A stretch of DNA of 26,614 nucleotides, taken from the NCBI GenBank assembly GCA_964530225.1, contig CAZHBA010000096.1:1-26614 (forward strand), read 5' to 3'. The translations under genes and the position numbers were made by a program. The notes under the pieces are model-generated. The model saw only the letters and a program-made list of their open reading frames with translations. It made no database searches and had not been told where the DNA came from. Below, piece after piece: positions 1 through 7,891 of this stretch (position 1 is the stretch's first letter; each line of letters opens with the position of its first letter). Source of the DNA: CAZHBA01 sp964530225. Lineage in GTDB: Bacteria > Pseudomonadota > Alphaproteobacteria > UBA6615.

Positions 1-104
1 GAGCGCTTCAAACCGTTTGCATTATGACGCGCGGTTGCCGAAAGGCCACCAGGGCCTTTAGCGACACTCCCCAAAAAGCGCTCTCCTTATTCCCGGTAAG
101 AGCA
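1..104 (+). promoter_or_regulatory. rho leader with nested inverted repeats
   Basis: This is the untranslated stretch before rho, and the window edge cuts its upstream end. A 7-bp hairpin pairs 41-47 (AAAGGCC) with 53-59 (GGCCTTT) around a 5-base loop. An 8-bp inverted repeat pairs 1-8 (GAGCGCTT) with 76-83 (AAGCGCTC), so the hairpin would sit inside a closed domain ending about 20 bases before the start codon. Rho genes are often autoregulated through their leaders, so a regulatory role is plausible. No clear T-run follows the hairpin, so I do not call it an intrinsic terminator. The role is inferred. Confidence 0.35.
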
Positions 105-1361
105 ATGGACCTACAAGAACTTAAGCAAAAAACACCCGGAGACCTTCTGGCGTTCGCCGAAGAGCTAAAAATCGAAGGCGCGAGCAACCTTCGCATGCAG
201 GACATGATGTTCGGCATTTTGAAGGCGCTTGCCGAGAACGGGGTGCCAATCCATGGCGGCGGTGTTCTCGAAGTGCTACAGGATGGCTTCGGCTTCCTGC
301 GCTCGCCTGAATCGAATTATCTGCCGGGGCCCGACGATATCTATGTTTCGCCTAGCCAGGTGCGGCGCTTTGCGCTACGCACCGGCGATACGGTCGAGGG
401 CGAAATTCGTGCACCGAAGGACGGCGAACGTTATTTTGCGCTGGTCAAGACCAACAAAGTCAATTTCGACAAAGTCGAGCAAACTCGCCACCGCATTAAT
501 TTCGACAATCTGACACCGCTCTATCCCGAAGAAAAACTTACGTTGGAAATCGAAAATTCGGAATCTAAGGATCCGACACTGAAGGTGATCGATATTGTTG
601 CGCCCCTAGGCAAAGGCCAGCGCGCTCTGCTGGTCTCGCCGCCGCGTACCGGCAAGACCGTGATGATGCAAAATATCGCCAAGGCGATTATGGCAAACCA
701 TCCAGAAGTCTATCTGCTGGTGCTGTTGATCGACGAACGGCCGGAGGAAGTTACCGACATGCAGCGCACCGTGCGCGGTGAGGTGATCGCCTCGACCTTC
801 GACGAGCCAGCGTCACGTCACGTTCAGGTCGCCGAAATGGTGATCGCCAAGGCAAAGCGTCTGGTTGAGCATAAGCGCGACGTGGTGATTTTACTGGACT
901 CGATTACGCGCCTGGCGCGCGCCTATAACACCGTTGTTCCCTCATCGGGTAAGGTGTTGACGGGTGGTGTTGACGCCAACGCGCTGCAGCGACCCAAGCG
1001 GTTTTTTGGCGCCGCGCGCAACATCGAAGAAGGCGGCTCATTAACCATCATCTCGACCGCCTTGATCGAGACCGGCAGCCGCATGGACGAGGTTATCTTC
1101 GAGGAGTTTAAGGGCACCGGTAACTCTGAAATTGTCCTTGACCGTAAGCTGGCCGACAAGCGCACCTGGCCGTCGATTGACATCACCAAATCAGGCACGC
1201 GCAAGGAAGAGCTGCTGGTGGATAAGGACATTCTGTCGAAAATGTGGGTGCTGCGCCGTATTCTCAATCCCATGGGGGTTGTCGACGGCATGGAATTCCT
1301 GCTCGACAAGATGAAGCGCGCGAAAACCAACACCGATTTCTTCGATTCCATGAATCAGTAG
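105..1361 (+). CDS. rho: Transcription termination factor Rho
   Basis: Hexameric RNA helicase/translocase that binds C-rich nascent RNA and releases RNA polymerase. The start at 105 gives 418 aa, the usual Rho length; the frame stays open back to 24, but those 27 residues do not look like Rho. Visible in order: N-terminal helical domain (about 1-48), the cold-shock-like RNA-binding domain with GFGFLRS at about 61-67, Walker A PPRTGKT at about 179-185, Walker B with LLDSITRL at about 263-270, and the Q-loop region GGVDANAL at about 287-294. It is transcribed with mnmE-mnmG-rsmG-parAB but is separated from them by a minus-strand block, an alphaproteobacterial near-origin arrangement. The gene appears intact. 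Confidence 0.97.
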   Translation: MDLQELKQKTPGDLLAFAEELKIEGASNLRMQDMMFGILKALAENGVPIHGGGVLEVLQDGFGFLRSPESNYLPGPDDIYVSPSQVRRFALRTGDTVEGEIRAPKDGERYFALVKTNKVNFDKVEQTRHRINFDNLTPLYPEEKLTLEIENSESKDPTLKVIDIVAPLGKGQRALLVSPPRTGKTVMMQNIAKAIMANHPEVYLLVLLIDERPEEVTDMQRTVRGEVIASTFDEPASRHVQVAEMVIAKAKRLVEHKRDVVILLDSITRLARAYNTVVPSSGKVLTGGVDANALQRPKRFFGAARNIEEGGSLTIISTALIETGSRMDEVIFEEFKGTGNSEIVLDRKLADKRTWPSIDITKSGTRKEELLVDKDILSKMWVLRRILNPMGVVDGMEFLLDKMKRAKTNTDFFDSMNQ

Positions 1362-1388
1362 TTTGGGAATTAATAGGCTTTACGTTTC

Positions 1389-1739
1389 CTACGCGTCCCG
1401 TGCGCAGTCAAAACACATCGGTACCGCCGGGTCTAAGGCTAACCGCGCAGTGGCGATTTCTTCGCCACAGCGCACACACCGGCCATAATCGCCACTGTCG
1501 AGGCGCGCTAGCACGGCGTCGATCCTTCGCACTTCGATGTTGCGGCGACGTTCGGCCGCACGTGCCATCTCCTGGCCCTGTAGCGCGTCCATACGCGATA
1601 GACGTCCAAGCCGGGTCTGGTCTAGCTCCACCGGCTGGGTGGCCTCGGCGCCGTGCTTTGTGGCGGCTATGACCTGTTCACGCAGCGCTTCGAGCTCAGT
1701 GCGGACAGCAGCAAGATCGATGTCGTCTTTTTTTGCCAA
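1389..1739 (-). CDS. TraR/DksA C4-type zinc-finger protein
   Basis: A 116-aa protein with an N-terminal helical, probably coiled-coil, half (about 5-80) and a C-terminal four-cysteine zinc finger: Cys88-x2-Cys91 and Cys109-x2-Cys112. This is the DksA/TraR layout; that family binds in the RNA polymerase secondary channel. The acidic DxxDxA tip motif of true DksA is not evident in the helical part, so it is probably a DksA-like paralogue of unknown target. The start is TTG at 1739, preceded by AGGCGG at good spacing and 9 bases after the quinone oxidoreductase stop, so the two are likely co-transcribed. It converges on rho; the 27 bases between show no hairpin. The family is fairly sure, the function is inferred. 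Confidence 0.85.
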   Translation of the reverse strand: MAKKDDIDLAAVRTELEALREQVIAATKHGAEATQPVELDQTRLGRLSRMDALQGQEMARAAERRRNIEVRRIDAVLARLDSGDYGRCVRCGEEIATARLALDPAVPMCFDCARDA

Positions 1740-1748
1740 GCGAACCGC

Positions 1749-2723
1749 CTAGGGGATAAAAACTGTCGACCCGGTCGTCTTGCGTGCTTCCAGATCGCGA
1801 TGCGCCTGTGCCACTTCCGACAACGGGTAGGTTTGATTAATCTCGATCTTGACCGCGCCGGACGAGATAACGTCGAACAGGTCGTTGGCGCAGGCTTCGA
1901 GATCGTCACGCGTCGCCGTGTAATGAAACAGCATCGGTCGGGTGACGAAGATCGAACCGTAGGTCGATAGATCGCCAAGGTTCACCGGATCAGGCGCACC
2001 CGACGCGTTGCCGAAGCTGACCAGCATGCCACGCGGCGACAGGCACTTCATTGAATCCATCAGCGTATCCTTGCCGACCCCGTCATAGACCACTGGAACG
2101 CCAACACCGTCGGTGATTTTTTGCACCCGCTCGATAAAGTTCTCCGAGTTGTAGTTGACGACGTGATGGACGCCGTGTGCGGCGGCGAGCTCGCCCTTCT
2201 CCGGGCTACCAACCGTGCCAATAACGGTCGCGCCCAGATGGTTGAGCCACTGGCTGGCGATGAGGCCGACGCCGCCAGCCGCTGCGTGCAATAGCACCGT
2301 CATACCGGGCTCGACGCGGAAACACTGGCGGATCAGAAACTGTACCGTCATACCCTTGAGCATGGCCGCAGCGGCAGTTTTATCGCCGACGCCGTCGGGC
2401 AGCTTGACGGCGATCTTGGCTGGCATGACCCGTTCTTCGGAATAGGCGCCCGGGGGCATGTCGGCGTAGCCGATGCGGTCACCGGCGGCGAGATAACCAA
2501 CCCCCTCGCCGACTGCCTCAATAACGCCGGCACCTTCCATTCCCAGCACCGACGGCATTGGCAATGGCCGCGCGCCGGTGCGCAGATAGACGTCGATGTA
2601 GTTGAGGCCCAACGCTGTGTGCCTCACTCGGATTTCTCCCTCTCCCGGCTCACCGACATCGACCTCTTCCCACTGCAGAACTTCAGGGCCGCCATGCTCG
2701 TGTATTTGGATTGCGTGAACCAT
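1749..2723 (-). CDS. NAD(P)H:quinone oxidoreductase, zeta-crystallin type
   Basis: A 324-aa medium-chain dehydrogenase/reductase of the zinc-independent quinone oxidoreductase class. The N-terminal GroES-like substrate domain (about 1-125) is followed by a Rossmann domain with the dinucleotide loop AAAGGVGL at about 147-154, and YNSENF fits the cofactor-binding region further on. No structural or catalytic zinc-ligand cysteine cluster is seen, which fits NADPH-dependent reduction of quinones. The start at 2723 is chosen because GGAGGAGAGAGA lies just before the ATG; an upstream start at 2765 would add an unlikely 14-residue tail. It lies 63 bases after ogt and directly before the zinc-finger gene. 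Its physiological substrate cannot be told. Confidence 0.9.
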   Translation of the reverse strand: MVHAIQIHEHGGPEVLQWEEVDVGEPGEGEIRVRHTALGLNYIDVYLRTGARPLPMPSVLGMEGAGVIEAVGEGVGYLAAGDRIGYADMPPGAYSEERVMPAKIAVKLPDGVGDKTAAAAMLKGMTVQFLIRQCFRVEPGMTVLLHAAAGGVGLIASQWLNHLGATVIGTVGSPEKGELAAAHGVHHVVNYNSENFIERVQKITDGVGVPVVYDGVGKDTLMDSMKCLSPRGMLVSFGNASGAPDPVNLGDLSTYGSIFVTRPMLFHYTATRDDLEACANDLFDVISSGAVKIEINQTYPLSEVAQAHRDLEARKTTGSTVFIP

Positions 2724-2786
2724 TCTCTCTCCTCCAGGTACCGCCGCGCCTGCGGGCCAGCGCATGTTTGATTGTTGGCACTAAGC

Positions 2787-3248
2787 CTATTCGTTGAGTT
2801 CGACACCTTCAAGCGACAGTAGATAACGTTTGGTCGCAGTGCCGCTGCCGCCGGAATAGCCGCCAATTTTACCGCCCGCCGCCAGAACCCGGTGGCAGGG
2901 GATGATGATCGCTATCGGATTGCGACCACAGGCGGTGCCGACGGCGCGCGCCGACGAGCCGATGGTGGCGGACATTGCGCCGTAGGATTGGTGCCCACCG
3001 TAGGGAATGTTCTGCATGGCCCGCCAAACCTTCTGCTGGTGCTGTGTACCCACAGGCGCGACCGGCAGATCGAACGATGTGATCTTGCCGGCGAAGTAAG
3101 CCTGGAGTTGACGTCTGGTTTCCACTAGCAGTGGGCTGACTTCGCTGTTGGCTTCGCGGCTCCAATCGAGTTTGATTAGTGCGCTGTCCCGTTCGGTTAT
3201 GGTCAACGGCCCGACCGGGCTGTCAAAACTGAGATGATGTTCGCTCAT
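2787..3248 (-). CDS. ogt: Methylated-DNA--[protein]-cysteine S-methyltransferase
   Basis: Suicide repair protein that takes the alkyl group from O6-alkylguanine onto its own cysteine. The 153-aa length suits Ogt. The C-terminal domain has the helix-turn-helix with an arginine finger (SSARAVG, about 98-104) and the active-site motif PCHR with Cys118, followed by GGYSGG. The N-terminal domain is short and has no Ada-type zinc or AraC part. The start ATG at 3248 overlaps the stop of the upstream DUF255 remnant (ATGA), so it may once have been translationally coupled to that gene. A longer start at 3317 would only add residues encoded antisense to nothing recognisable. It looks intact and functional. 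Confidence 0.93.
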   Translation of the reverse strand: MSEHHLSFDSPVGPLTITERDSALIKLDWSREANSEVSPLLVETRRQLQAYFAGKITSFDLPVAPVGTQHQQKVWRAMQNIPYGGHQSYGAMSATIGSSARAVGTACGRNPIAIIIPCHRVLAAGGKIGGYSGGSGTATKRYLLSLEGVELNE

Positions 3249-3562
3249 CGTTGGGTGAGATAATCGCGGAAGGCTTGTGCATCGGTCAATGGCGCTGAGC
3301 AAACTGGGCCGTGGCATGTATAGGCCGTTGTCTTGCCGTCGATGCGAATTTTGCCCGCCGCTGGGGGGGCCGCACTTAGATCGTCGCCGCTGGCGATAAC
3401 GGACAAGACGCTGGCGGGCAAGCTGGTGCAGTTACGCACCGCTACGAGATCGAGCGTTACGGCACCGCCGGGGTCACCAATGACGATCAACGATGTTGCC
3501 TCGGCGAGGAACTGCGCGGCGTTAATTAGGCATGCGGCCCCTCGCCTTTGATTGTTGCCTCG
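3245..3562 (-). pseudogene. C-terminal remnant of a DUF255/YyaL-type thioredoxin-domain protein
   Basis: An open frame of about 105 codons runs from just after a TGA at 3563-3565 to the TGA at 3245-3247. Its residues resemble the extreme C-terminus of the long (about 650-700 aa) YyaL/SSP411 family: an INAAQFLAEATSLIVIGDP-like helix-strand segment, then TAYTCHGPVCSAPLTD close to the end, which is the typical tail. The thioredoxin and (alpha/alpha)6-barrel parts are absent; upstream lies only a stop and then the plus-strand gene at 3620. No ATG is present (TTG at 3490 is possible). The fragment is therefore a 5'-deleted relic. Its stop still overlaps the ogt start. The family assignment is from memory of the tail motif. 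Confidence 0.6.
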
Positions 3563-3619
3563 TCAACCGTAACGCGTTAGTTGCCACCCAACGGGACAAA
3601 CATGAAGCAGGAGGCAGTT

Positions 3620-3871
3620 ATGAAGATCACCGTTGATATCGACTGCACGCCGCAAGAGGCAAGACAGCTGATGGGTTTGCCGGATGTGACCGATATCCAG
3701 CAAGAGGTTGTCGCTGAAATGCGTAAGCGTATCCTCGCTGGCCTCGACGCGATGGACCCCCAGGCGATGATGAGTGCCTGGGCGCCGGCGGGCGTCGAGG
3801 GCTGGGAGCAAGTCCAGAAGACGTTTTGGTCGAGCCTCGCGGCTGTCGGCCAGAACGACAAGAAAGACTAG
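3620..3871 (+). CDS. Small DUF6489-like protein
   Basis: An 83-aa protein beginning MKITVDIDCTPQEARQLMG, which I recognise as a small uncharacterised alphaproteobacterial family (DUF6489-like). A beta strand is followed by a PxEAR-type helix start and a Met- and Ala-rich helical C-terminal half containing MDPQAMMSAW. No signal peptide or membrane span is seen. The start at 3620 is preceded by AGGAGG at 5-base spacing; upstream ATGs at 3602 and 3581 lack one. It ends 32 bases before mnmE and is probably the first gene of the mnmE-mnmG-rsmG-parAB run. No function is known to me. Confidence 0.75.
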   Translation: MKITVDIDCTPQEARQLMGLPDVTDIQQEVVAEMRKRILAGLDAMDPQAMMSAWAPAGVEGWEQVQKTFWSSLAAVGQNDKKD

Positions 3872-3903
3872 GCGAGTTTGGTTTTAAGCGGCACGACTTA
3901 TAG

Positions 3904-5235
3904 ATGAGCGACACCATTTATGCCCTTGCCAGTGGTGCCGGGACCTCCGGGGTGGCGGTGATCCGGCTGTCTGGACCGGCCGCCGGTCCAGCCGTCGAGC
4001 GCCTGACCGGTGAACCGCCGCCGAAACCGCGCACGGCCAGTCTGCGCCGACTTCGCGACCCGGTGGATGATAGCGCGATCGACGAGGGTATGGTGCTGTG
4101 GTTTCCCGCTCCGGCCAGCTACACCGGCGAAGATGTCGCCGAGTTTCAAGTGCACGGTGGTGCTGCCGTTATCGAAGCGTTGATATCGGCGCTGGGCGTG
4201 ATGGAAGCTTGCCGCTTGGCCGAACCGGGCGAGTTCACCCGCCGTGCCTTTGAGAACGGCAAGTTGGACCTGACCTCAGCCGAGGCAGTCGCCGACCTAG
4301 TGGCAGCGGAAACCGTGGCGCAGCGGCGGCAGGCGCTGCGCCAGTACGACGGCGCCCTGGCCGCGCTGTATGACGACTGGCGCACGCAATTGATGACCCT
4401 GCTTGCGCGCGCCGAAACGGTCATCGATTTTTCCGATGAGGAACTTCCCAGCAACATACATGAATCTATTATGCACAATATATTGTATATACAAAAGAAA
4501 ATAATACAATATATAGATGATCATCATCGGGGTGAGCGCATTCGCTCCGGCTTCCGGGTCGCCATCACAGGTGCGTCTAATGTGGGAAAATCAAGTCTTT
4601 TAAATAGGTTAGCGGAGCGTGACGCGGCGATTGTGTCGTCGTCGGCCGGCACTACGCGCGACGTTATCGAGGTCCACATTAATTTGGGCGGCTACGCGGT
4701 CATCATCGCCGATACCGCCGGAATCCGCGAAGCCGAGGACGAAATCGAGGTGGAGGGTGTACGCCGGGCGCGAAAATCAGCCGAAGAGGCGGACATGCGG
4801 ATCGTGGTGTTCGATGCTACTGTCCTGCCCGCTTTGGACGCTTTTACACTCGATTATGTCGATGGTGGTGACGTTGTTGCTATAAATAAATCTGATATCG
4901 CTACTCAGGAATTACCAAAAACAATTGCGAAACGCCCGGTTTATGCCGTTTCAGCCAAAACCGGCGATGGTCTCGAGTTGTTTCTGGCGGAGCTGACGGC
5001 AGAAATACAAGCACGCCTATCCGTGAGCGAACAGCCGCCGTTGACCCGGACGCGTCACCGAGAAGCCCTTGAGAACTGTGTTGCAGCGCTGCAGCGCGCG
5101 GCGACAGCGATCCTGCCTGAGTTGGCGGCCGAAGATATAAGGTTTGCCGTCCGGTCGCTGGGGCGCATCACCGGACGGGTCGATGTTGAGGATGTGCTCG
5201 ACATTATATTTCGTGATTTCTGTATCGGAAAGTAG
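3904..5235 (+). CDS. mnmE: tRNA modification GTPase MnmE
   Basis: Partners with MnmG to install 5-(carboxymethyl)aminomethyl groups on U34 of certain tRNAs. The 443-aa protein shows the N-terminal folate-binding domain (1-120; IRLSGPAAGPA at 20-30, VHGG at 83-86), a helical domain, and an inserted G domain: G1 GASNVGKS at 223-230, TTRD at about 250-253, DTAG at 270-273, NKSD at 328-331. It ends in the conserved CIGK (440-443), whose cysteine is required for modification. Residues about 181-209 and the G1 and G4 segments are encoded by unusually AT-rich codons (several ATA), although the protein aligns with the family without gaps. The parS1 site follows the stop directly, and mnmG starts 96 bases downstream. 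Confidence 0.97.
   Translation: MSDTIYALASGAGTSGVAVIRLSGPAAGPAVERLTGEPPPKPRTASLRRLRDPVDDSAIDEGMVLWFPAPASYTGEDVAEFQVHGGAAVIEALISALGVMEACRLAEPGEFTRRAFENGKLDLTSAEAVADLVAAETVAQRRQALRQYDGALAALYDDWRTQLMTLLARAETVIDFSDEELPSNIHESIMHNILYIQKKIIQYIDDHHRGERIRSGFRVAITGASNVGKSSLLNRLAERDAAIVSSSAGTTRDVIEVHINLGGYAVIIADTAGIREAEDEIEVEGVRRARKSAEEADMRIVVFDATVLPALDAFTLDYVDGGDVVAINKSDIATQELPKTIAKRPVYAVSAKTGDGLELFLAELTAEIQARLSVSEQPPLTRTRHREALENCVAALQRAATAILPELAAEDIRFAVRSLGRITGRVDVEDVLDIIFRDFCIGK
4444..4612 (+). other. AT-rich island with inverted repeat inside mnmE
   Basis: Within the GC-rich mnmE frame this stretch uses AT-ending codons, including a run of ATA isoleucines at about 4452-4515, most strongly between 4450 and 4530. 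It contains an 11-bp perfect inverted repeat, 4478-4488 (ATATATTGTAT) with 4504-4514 (ATACAATATAT), around a 15-base loop. A second, milder AT patch lies at about 4873-4930, over the NKSD region. The reading frame and protein family fit are kept, so this is not an insertion. Recombination with an AT-rich donor, local mutation bias or a nucleic-acid-level role are the options; the sequence alone does not decide. Confidence 0.6.
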
Positions 5236-5239
5236 CCGG

Positions 5240-5255
5240 TGTTTCACGTGAAACA
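5240..5255. promoter_or_regulatory. parS: parS site 1
   Basis: A perfect 16-base palindrome, TGTTTCACGTGAAACA, matching the bacterial parS consensus bound by ParB/Spo0J. It sits in the 96-base gap between mnmE and mnmG, four bases after the mnmE stop. ParB, encoded 3.5 kb away, would load here as a CTP-dependent clamp and spread along the DNA, linking the origin region to ParA. Confidence 0.95.
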
Positions 5256-5331
5256 GTCCTTTCCTCAAAAACATTGCCCATTGCAGCGTACGGCTTTGAC
5301 ATCGCCGCTGGGCTGCCATACATAGCCGGCA

Positions 5332-7200
5332 ATGCAAACATTCGATGTCATTGTTATTGGCGGCGGTCATGCCGGCTGCGAGGCCGCGACGGCGGCGGCT
5401 CGCTTGGGCGCGCATACCGCATTGATTACCCATAAGCCCGAAACCATCGGCGAAATGTCCTGTAATCCGGCGATCGGTGGACTTGGTAAGGGCCATCTGG
5501 TGCGCGAAATTGATGCGCTTGACGGCGTCATGGCGCGGGCGATAGACCGCGCCGGCATCCAGTTTCGCATGCTCAACCGCAGCAAAGGGCCAGCCGTCTG
5601 GGGCCCCCGCGCCCAGGCGGACCGGCATCTGTACCGACAGGCGATGCAAGGCCTGCTGCAAGAGCAGAAAAATCTTGAAATTTGTGCTGGTACCGTCGAA
5701 GACCTGAGATTCAGCGCTGTGGGTCGGGTTGCGGGCGTTGTTCTGGCCGACGGTGGGGAAATCGCCGCCAGCCGGGTTATTCTAACCACCGGTACCTTCC
5801 TGCACGGCATTATTCATATTGGTGAGAGCCAAACACCGGCAGGTCGGGTCGGCGAAGCGCCGGCGATCGGGTTGTCCCATACTCTGTACAAGGCTGGATT
5901 TGCCATGGGGCGACTCAAGACCGGCACTCCGCCACGCCTGGACGGCAAGACCATCGATTGGCAGGCGCTGGAGGTGCAGGCCGGTGACGCTGTACCGCAG
6001 CCGTTTTCGTATATGACCGACGAAATCAAGGTTTCTCAAGTCGATTGCCATATCACCTATACCAGTGCGGTTGGGCACGATCTGATCCGGGCGAACCTGC
6101 ACCGAGCGCCAACGTACTCCGGTCAGATAGACAGTGCGGGCCCACGCTACTGCCCCTCCATTGAGGACAAAGTGGTGCGGTTCGCTGACAAACCTCGCCA
6201 CCAAATTTTCCTCGAGCCGGAAGGTCTCGACGACGACACGGTTTATCCCAATGGCATCTCGACGTCCCTGCCCGAGGACGTTCAATCCGCTCTGCTCAAG
6301 ACCATTGGCGGCCTCGAGAACGCGCGTATCATTCGCCCCGGCTATGCCATCGAGTACGATTTCGTTGATCCCCGCGAGCTGCACCTAACTCTCGAGACTC
6401 GCCGAATTTCGGGACTTTTTCTCGCTGGGCAGATTAATGGCACCACCGGTTACGAAGAAGCCGCGGCGCAAGGCCTGATCGCGGGTTTGAATGCGGCCGC
6501 CAGCGAAACTTTTGTGCTTGATCGTGCGGAAGCTTATATCGGCGTGATGATTGACGATCTGGTCACCCGTGGCACCGACGAGCCCTACCGCATGTTTACC
6601 TCACGCGCTGAGTACCGCCTTATGTTGCGGGCCGATAACGCTGATGAGCGGCTAACCCCGCGCGGGATTGCTTTTGGCTGCGTTGGGTCCAAGCGGCAAA
6701 CTGGCTTTGCGCGGAAATCGGCGGCGTTGGCTGAGGCAAGGGATTTGGCGAATTCGCTATCCGACACCCCCAATGCATTGAAAAAACACGGTCTGTCTGT
6801 CAATCAGGATGGCGTGCGACGCTCCGCATTTGAATTGCTGGCTTATCCAGGCGTTACAGTCGCAAATCTCCTCGGGCTATGGCCCGAGCTTGGACAACTG
6901 CCGGCTGATCTGGTCGAGCGGCTGGAAATCGAGGCGCTCTATAGCAGCTATGTACGGCGCCAGACAGCCGACGTTGCGGCCTTCCGGCGCGACGAAACCC
7001 TAATGCTGCCGAACGATCTTGATTATTCGAACGTCGGCGGACTGTCCCGCGAGGCCCAGGGCAAGTTAGCGCTGGCGTGTCCCGAGACTTTGGGCCAGGC
7101 GGGCCGGATACCCGGCGTGACGCCGGCGGCGCTGGTAGCCTTGTTGCGTTATGTGCGCCACGGCGCTACCGAGTCGGCGCGGTCGCTAAAGTCGGCTTAA
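5332..7200 (+). CDS. mnmG: tRNA uridine-5-carboxymethylaminomethyl modification enzyme MnmG
   Basis: FAD- and NADH-dependent partner of MnmE in the cmnm5U34 pathway. The 622-aa length is typical. The N-terminal FAD loop reads VIGGGHAGCEAA (8-19). Further signatures are SCNPAIGG at about 43-50, GRLKTGTPPRL near 200, and the C-terminal helical MnmE/tRNA-binding region, including YIGVMIDDLVTRGTDEPYR near 400-418 and a YSNVGGLS segment near the end. The start at 5332 fits the family N-terminus exactly (MQTFDVIVIGGG). It sits between the two parS sites, downstream of mnmE and 70 bases before rsmG. Nothing in it looks broken. Confidence 0.97.
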   Translation: MQTFDVIVIGGGHAGCEAATAAARLGAHTALITHKPETIGEMSCNPAIGGLGKGHLVREIDALDGVMARAIDRAGIQFRMLNRSKGPAVWGPRAQADRHLYRQAMQGLLQEQKNLEICAGTVEDLRFSAVGRVAGVVLADGGEIAASRVILTTGTFLHGIIHIGESQTPAGRVGEAPAIGLSHTLYKAGFAMGRLKTGTPPRLDGKTIDWQALEVQAGDAVPQPFSYMTDEIKVSQVDCHITYTSAVGHDLIRANLHRAPTYSGQIDSAGPRYCPSIEDKVVRFADKPRHQIFLEPEGLDDDTVYPNGISTSLPEDVQSALLKTIGGLENARIIRPGYAIEYDFVDPRELHLTLETRRISGLFLAGQINGTTGYEEAAAQGLIAGLNAAASETFVLDRAEAYIGVMIDDLVTRGTDEPYRMFTSRAEYRLMLRADNADERLTPRGIAFGCVGSKRQTGFARKSAALAEARDLANSLSDTPNALKKHGLSVNQDGVRRSAFELLAYPGVTVANLLGLWPELGQLPADLVERLEIEALYSSYVRRQTADVAAFRRDETLMLPNDLDYSNVGGLSREAQGKLALACPETLGQAGRIPGVTPAALVALLRYVRHGATESARSLKSA

Positions 7201-7270
7201 CTGGCCCAACCCTCACCATACCCCATATATAGTAGTTGGAGAAGCTATATCCCAATTGGTAGGATGAGCC

Positions 7271-7891
7271 ATGGTTGGCCGCCCCCGCATGACCGTGTTT
7301 CAGTTTGCTGAGGCCCTAAATGTTTCACGTGAAACATTGGCGCGCTTGGAGATATATGAGGCTATGTTGCGCGAGTGGCAAAAGACGATAAACCTAGTCA
7401 GCGACGGCTCCCTCGAAGATGTCTGGCGCCGCCATTTCCTCGATTCCGGTCAGCTCTGCCGACTGATTTCGGACGCGAAAACAATTACCGATATTGGTAG
7501 TGGCGGCGGATTTCCAGGCCTTATTGTCGCCATTATTTTGGGTGTCTATGTTACCTTGGTGGAGTCTGACAACCGTAAAGCAGCGTTCCTGCGCGAAGTG
7601 TCCCGTGCAACCGGTGCTGATACAAAGGTCATCGCCGGTCGCGCAGAGACCGTATCGGCCACGCCGGCCGAGGTGGTCACGGCCCGTGCGGTTGCCCCGT
7701 TAACCAAACTTCTGGCCCTAGTGGAGCCCTGGATTCAGCCAGGAGGCAGATGCTACTTCTTAAAAGGCAGCACCGTCGAGGATGAATTGACCGACGCGAG
7801 TCGAATTTGGGATATTGAATACGATATGGTTCCTAGCCTATCTGATCCGTTTGGGACCATACTGTGCGTAAAGGAGTTTGGCCGTGTCTGA
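7271..7891 (+). CDS. rsmG: 16S rRNA (guanine527-N7)-methyltransferase RsmG
   Basis: SAM-dependent methylation of G527 in 16S rRNA (530 loop). The 206-aa protein carries the SAM-binding motif TDIGSGGGFPG at about 73-83, RRHFLDS at 53-59 and a VTARAVAPL block at about 136-144, all normal for RsmG (GidB). An alternative start at Met7 (7289) would give 200 aa; AGGA just upstream of 7271 supports the first. Codons 17-22 (N-V-S-R-E-T) are spelled by the second parS palindrome, so the protein sequence there is constrained by the DNA site. Its 3' end overlaps the start of parA by 8 bases. Confidence 0.95.
   Translation: MVGRPRMTVFQFAEALNVSRETLARLEIYEAMLREWQKTINLVSDGSLEDVWRRHFLDSGQLCRLISDAKTITDIGSGGGFPGLIVAIILGVYVTLVESDNRKAAFLREVSRATGADTKVIAGRAETVSATPAEVVTARAVAPLTKLLALVEPWIQPGGRCYFLKGSTVEDELTDASRIWDIEYDMVPSLSDPFGTILCVKEFGRV
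7321..7336. promoter_or_regulatory. parS: parS site 2, inside rsmG codons
   Basis: A second perfect TGTTTCACGTGAAACA palindrome, 2.08 kb from parS1. It lies within rsmG codons 17-22 and is read as NVSRET (the first A of AAT is outside the site). It is 0.55 kb upstream of parA. A parS embedded in the 5' part of rsmG is a known alphaproteobacterial arrangement. Both copies are identical with no mismatches. Confidence 0.95.

Noticed and set aside
4478..4514. Inverted repeat in mnmE as a miniature mobile element or intron
   Set aside because: MnmE aligns through the region without extra residues and no target duplication or element ends are seen, so nothing has been inserted.
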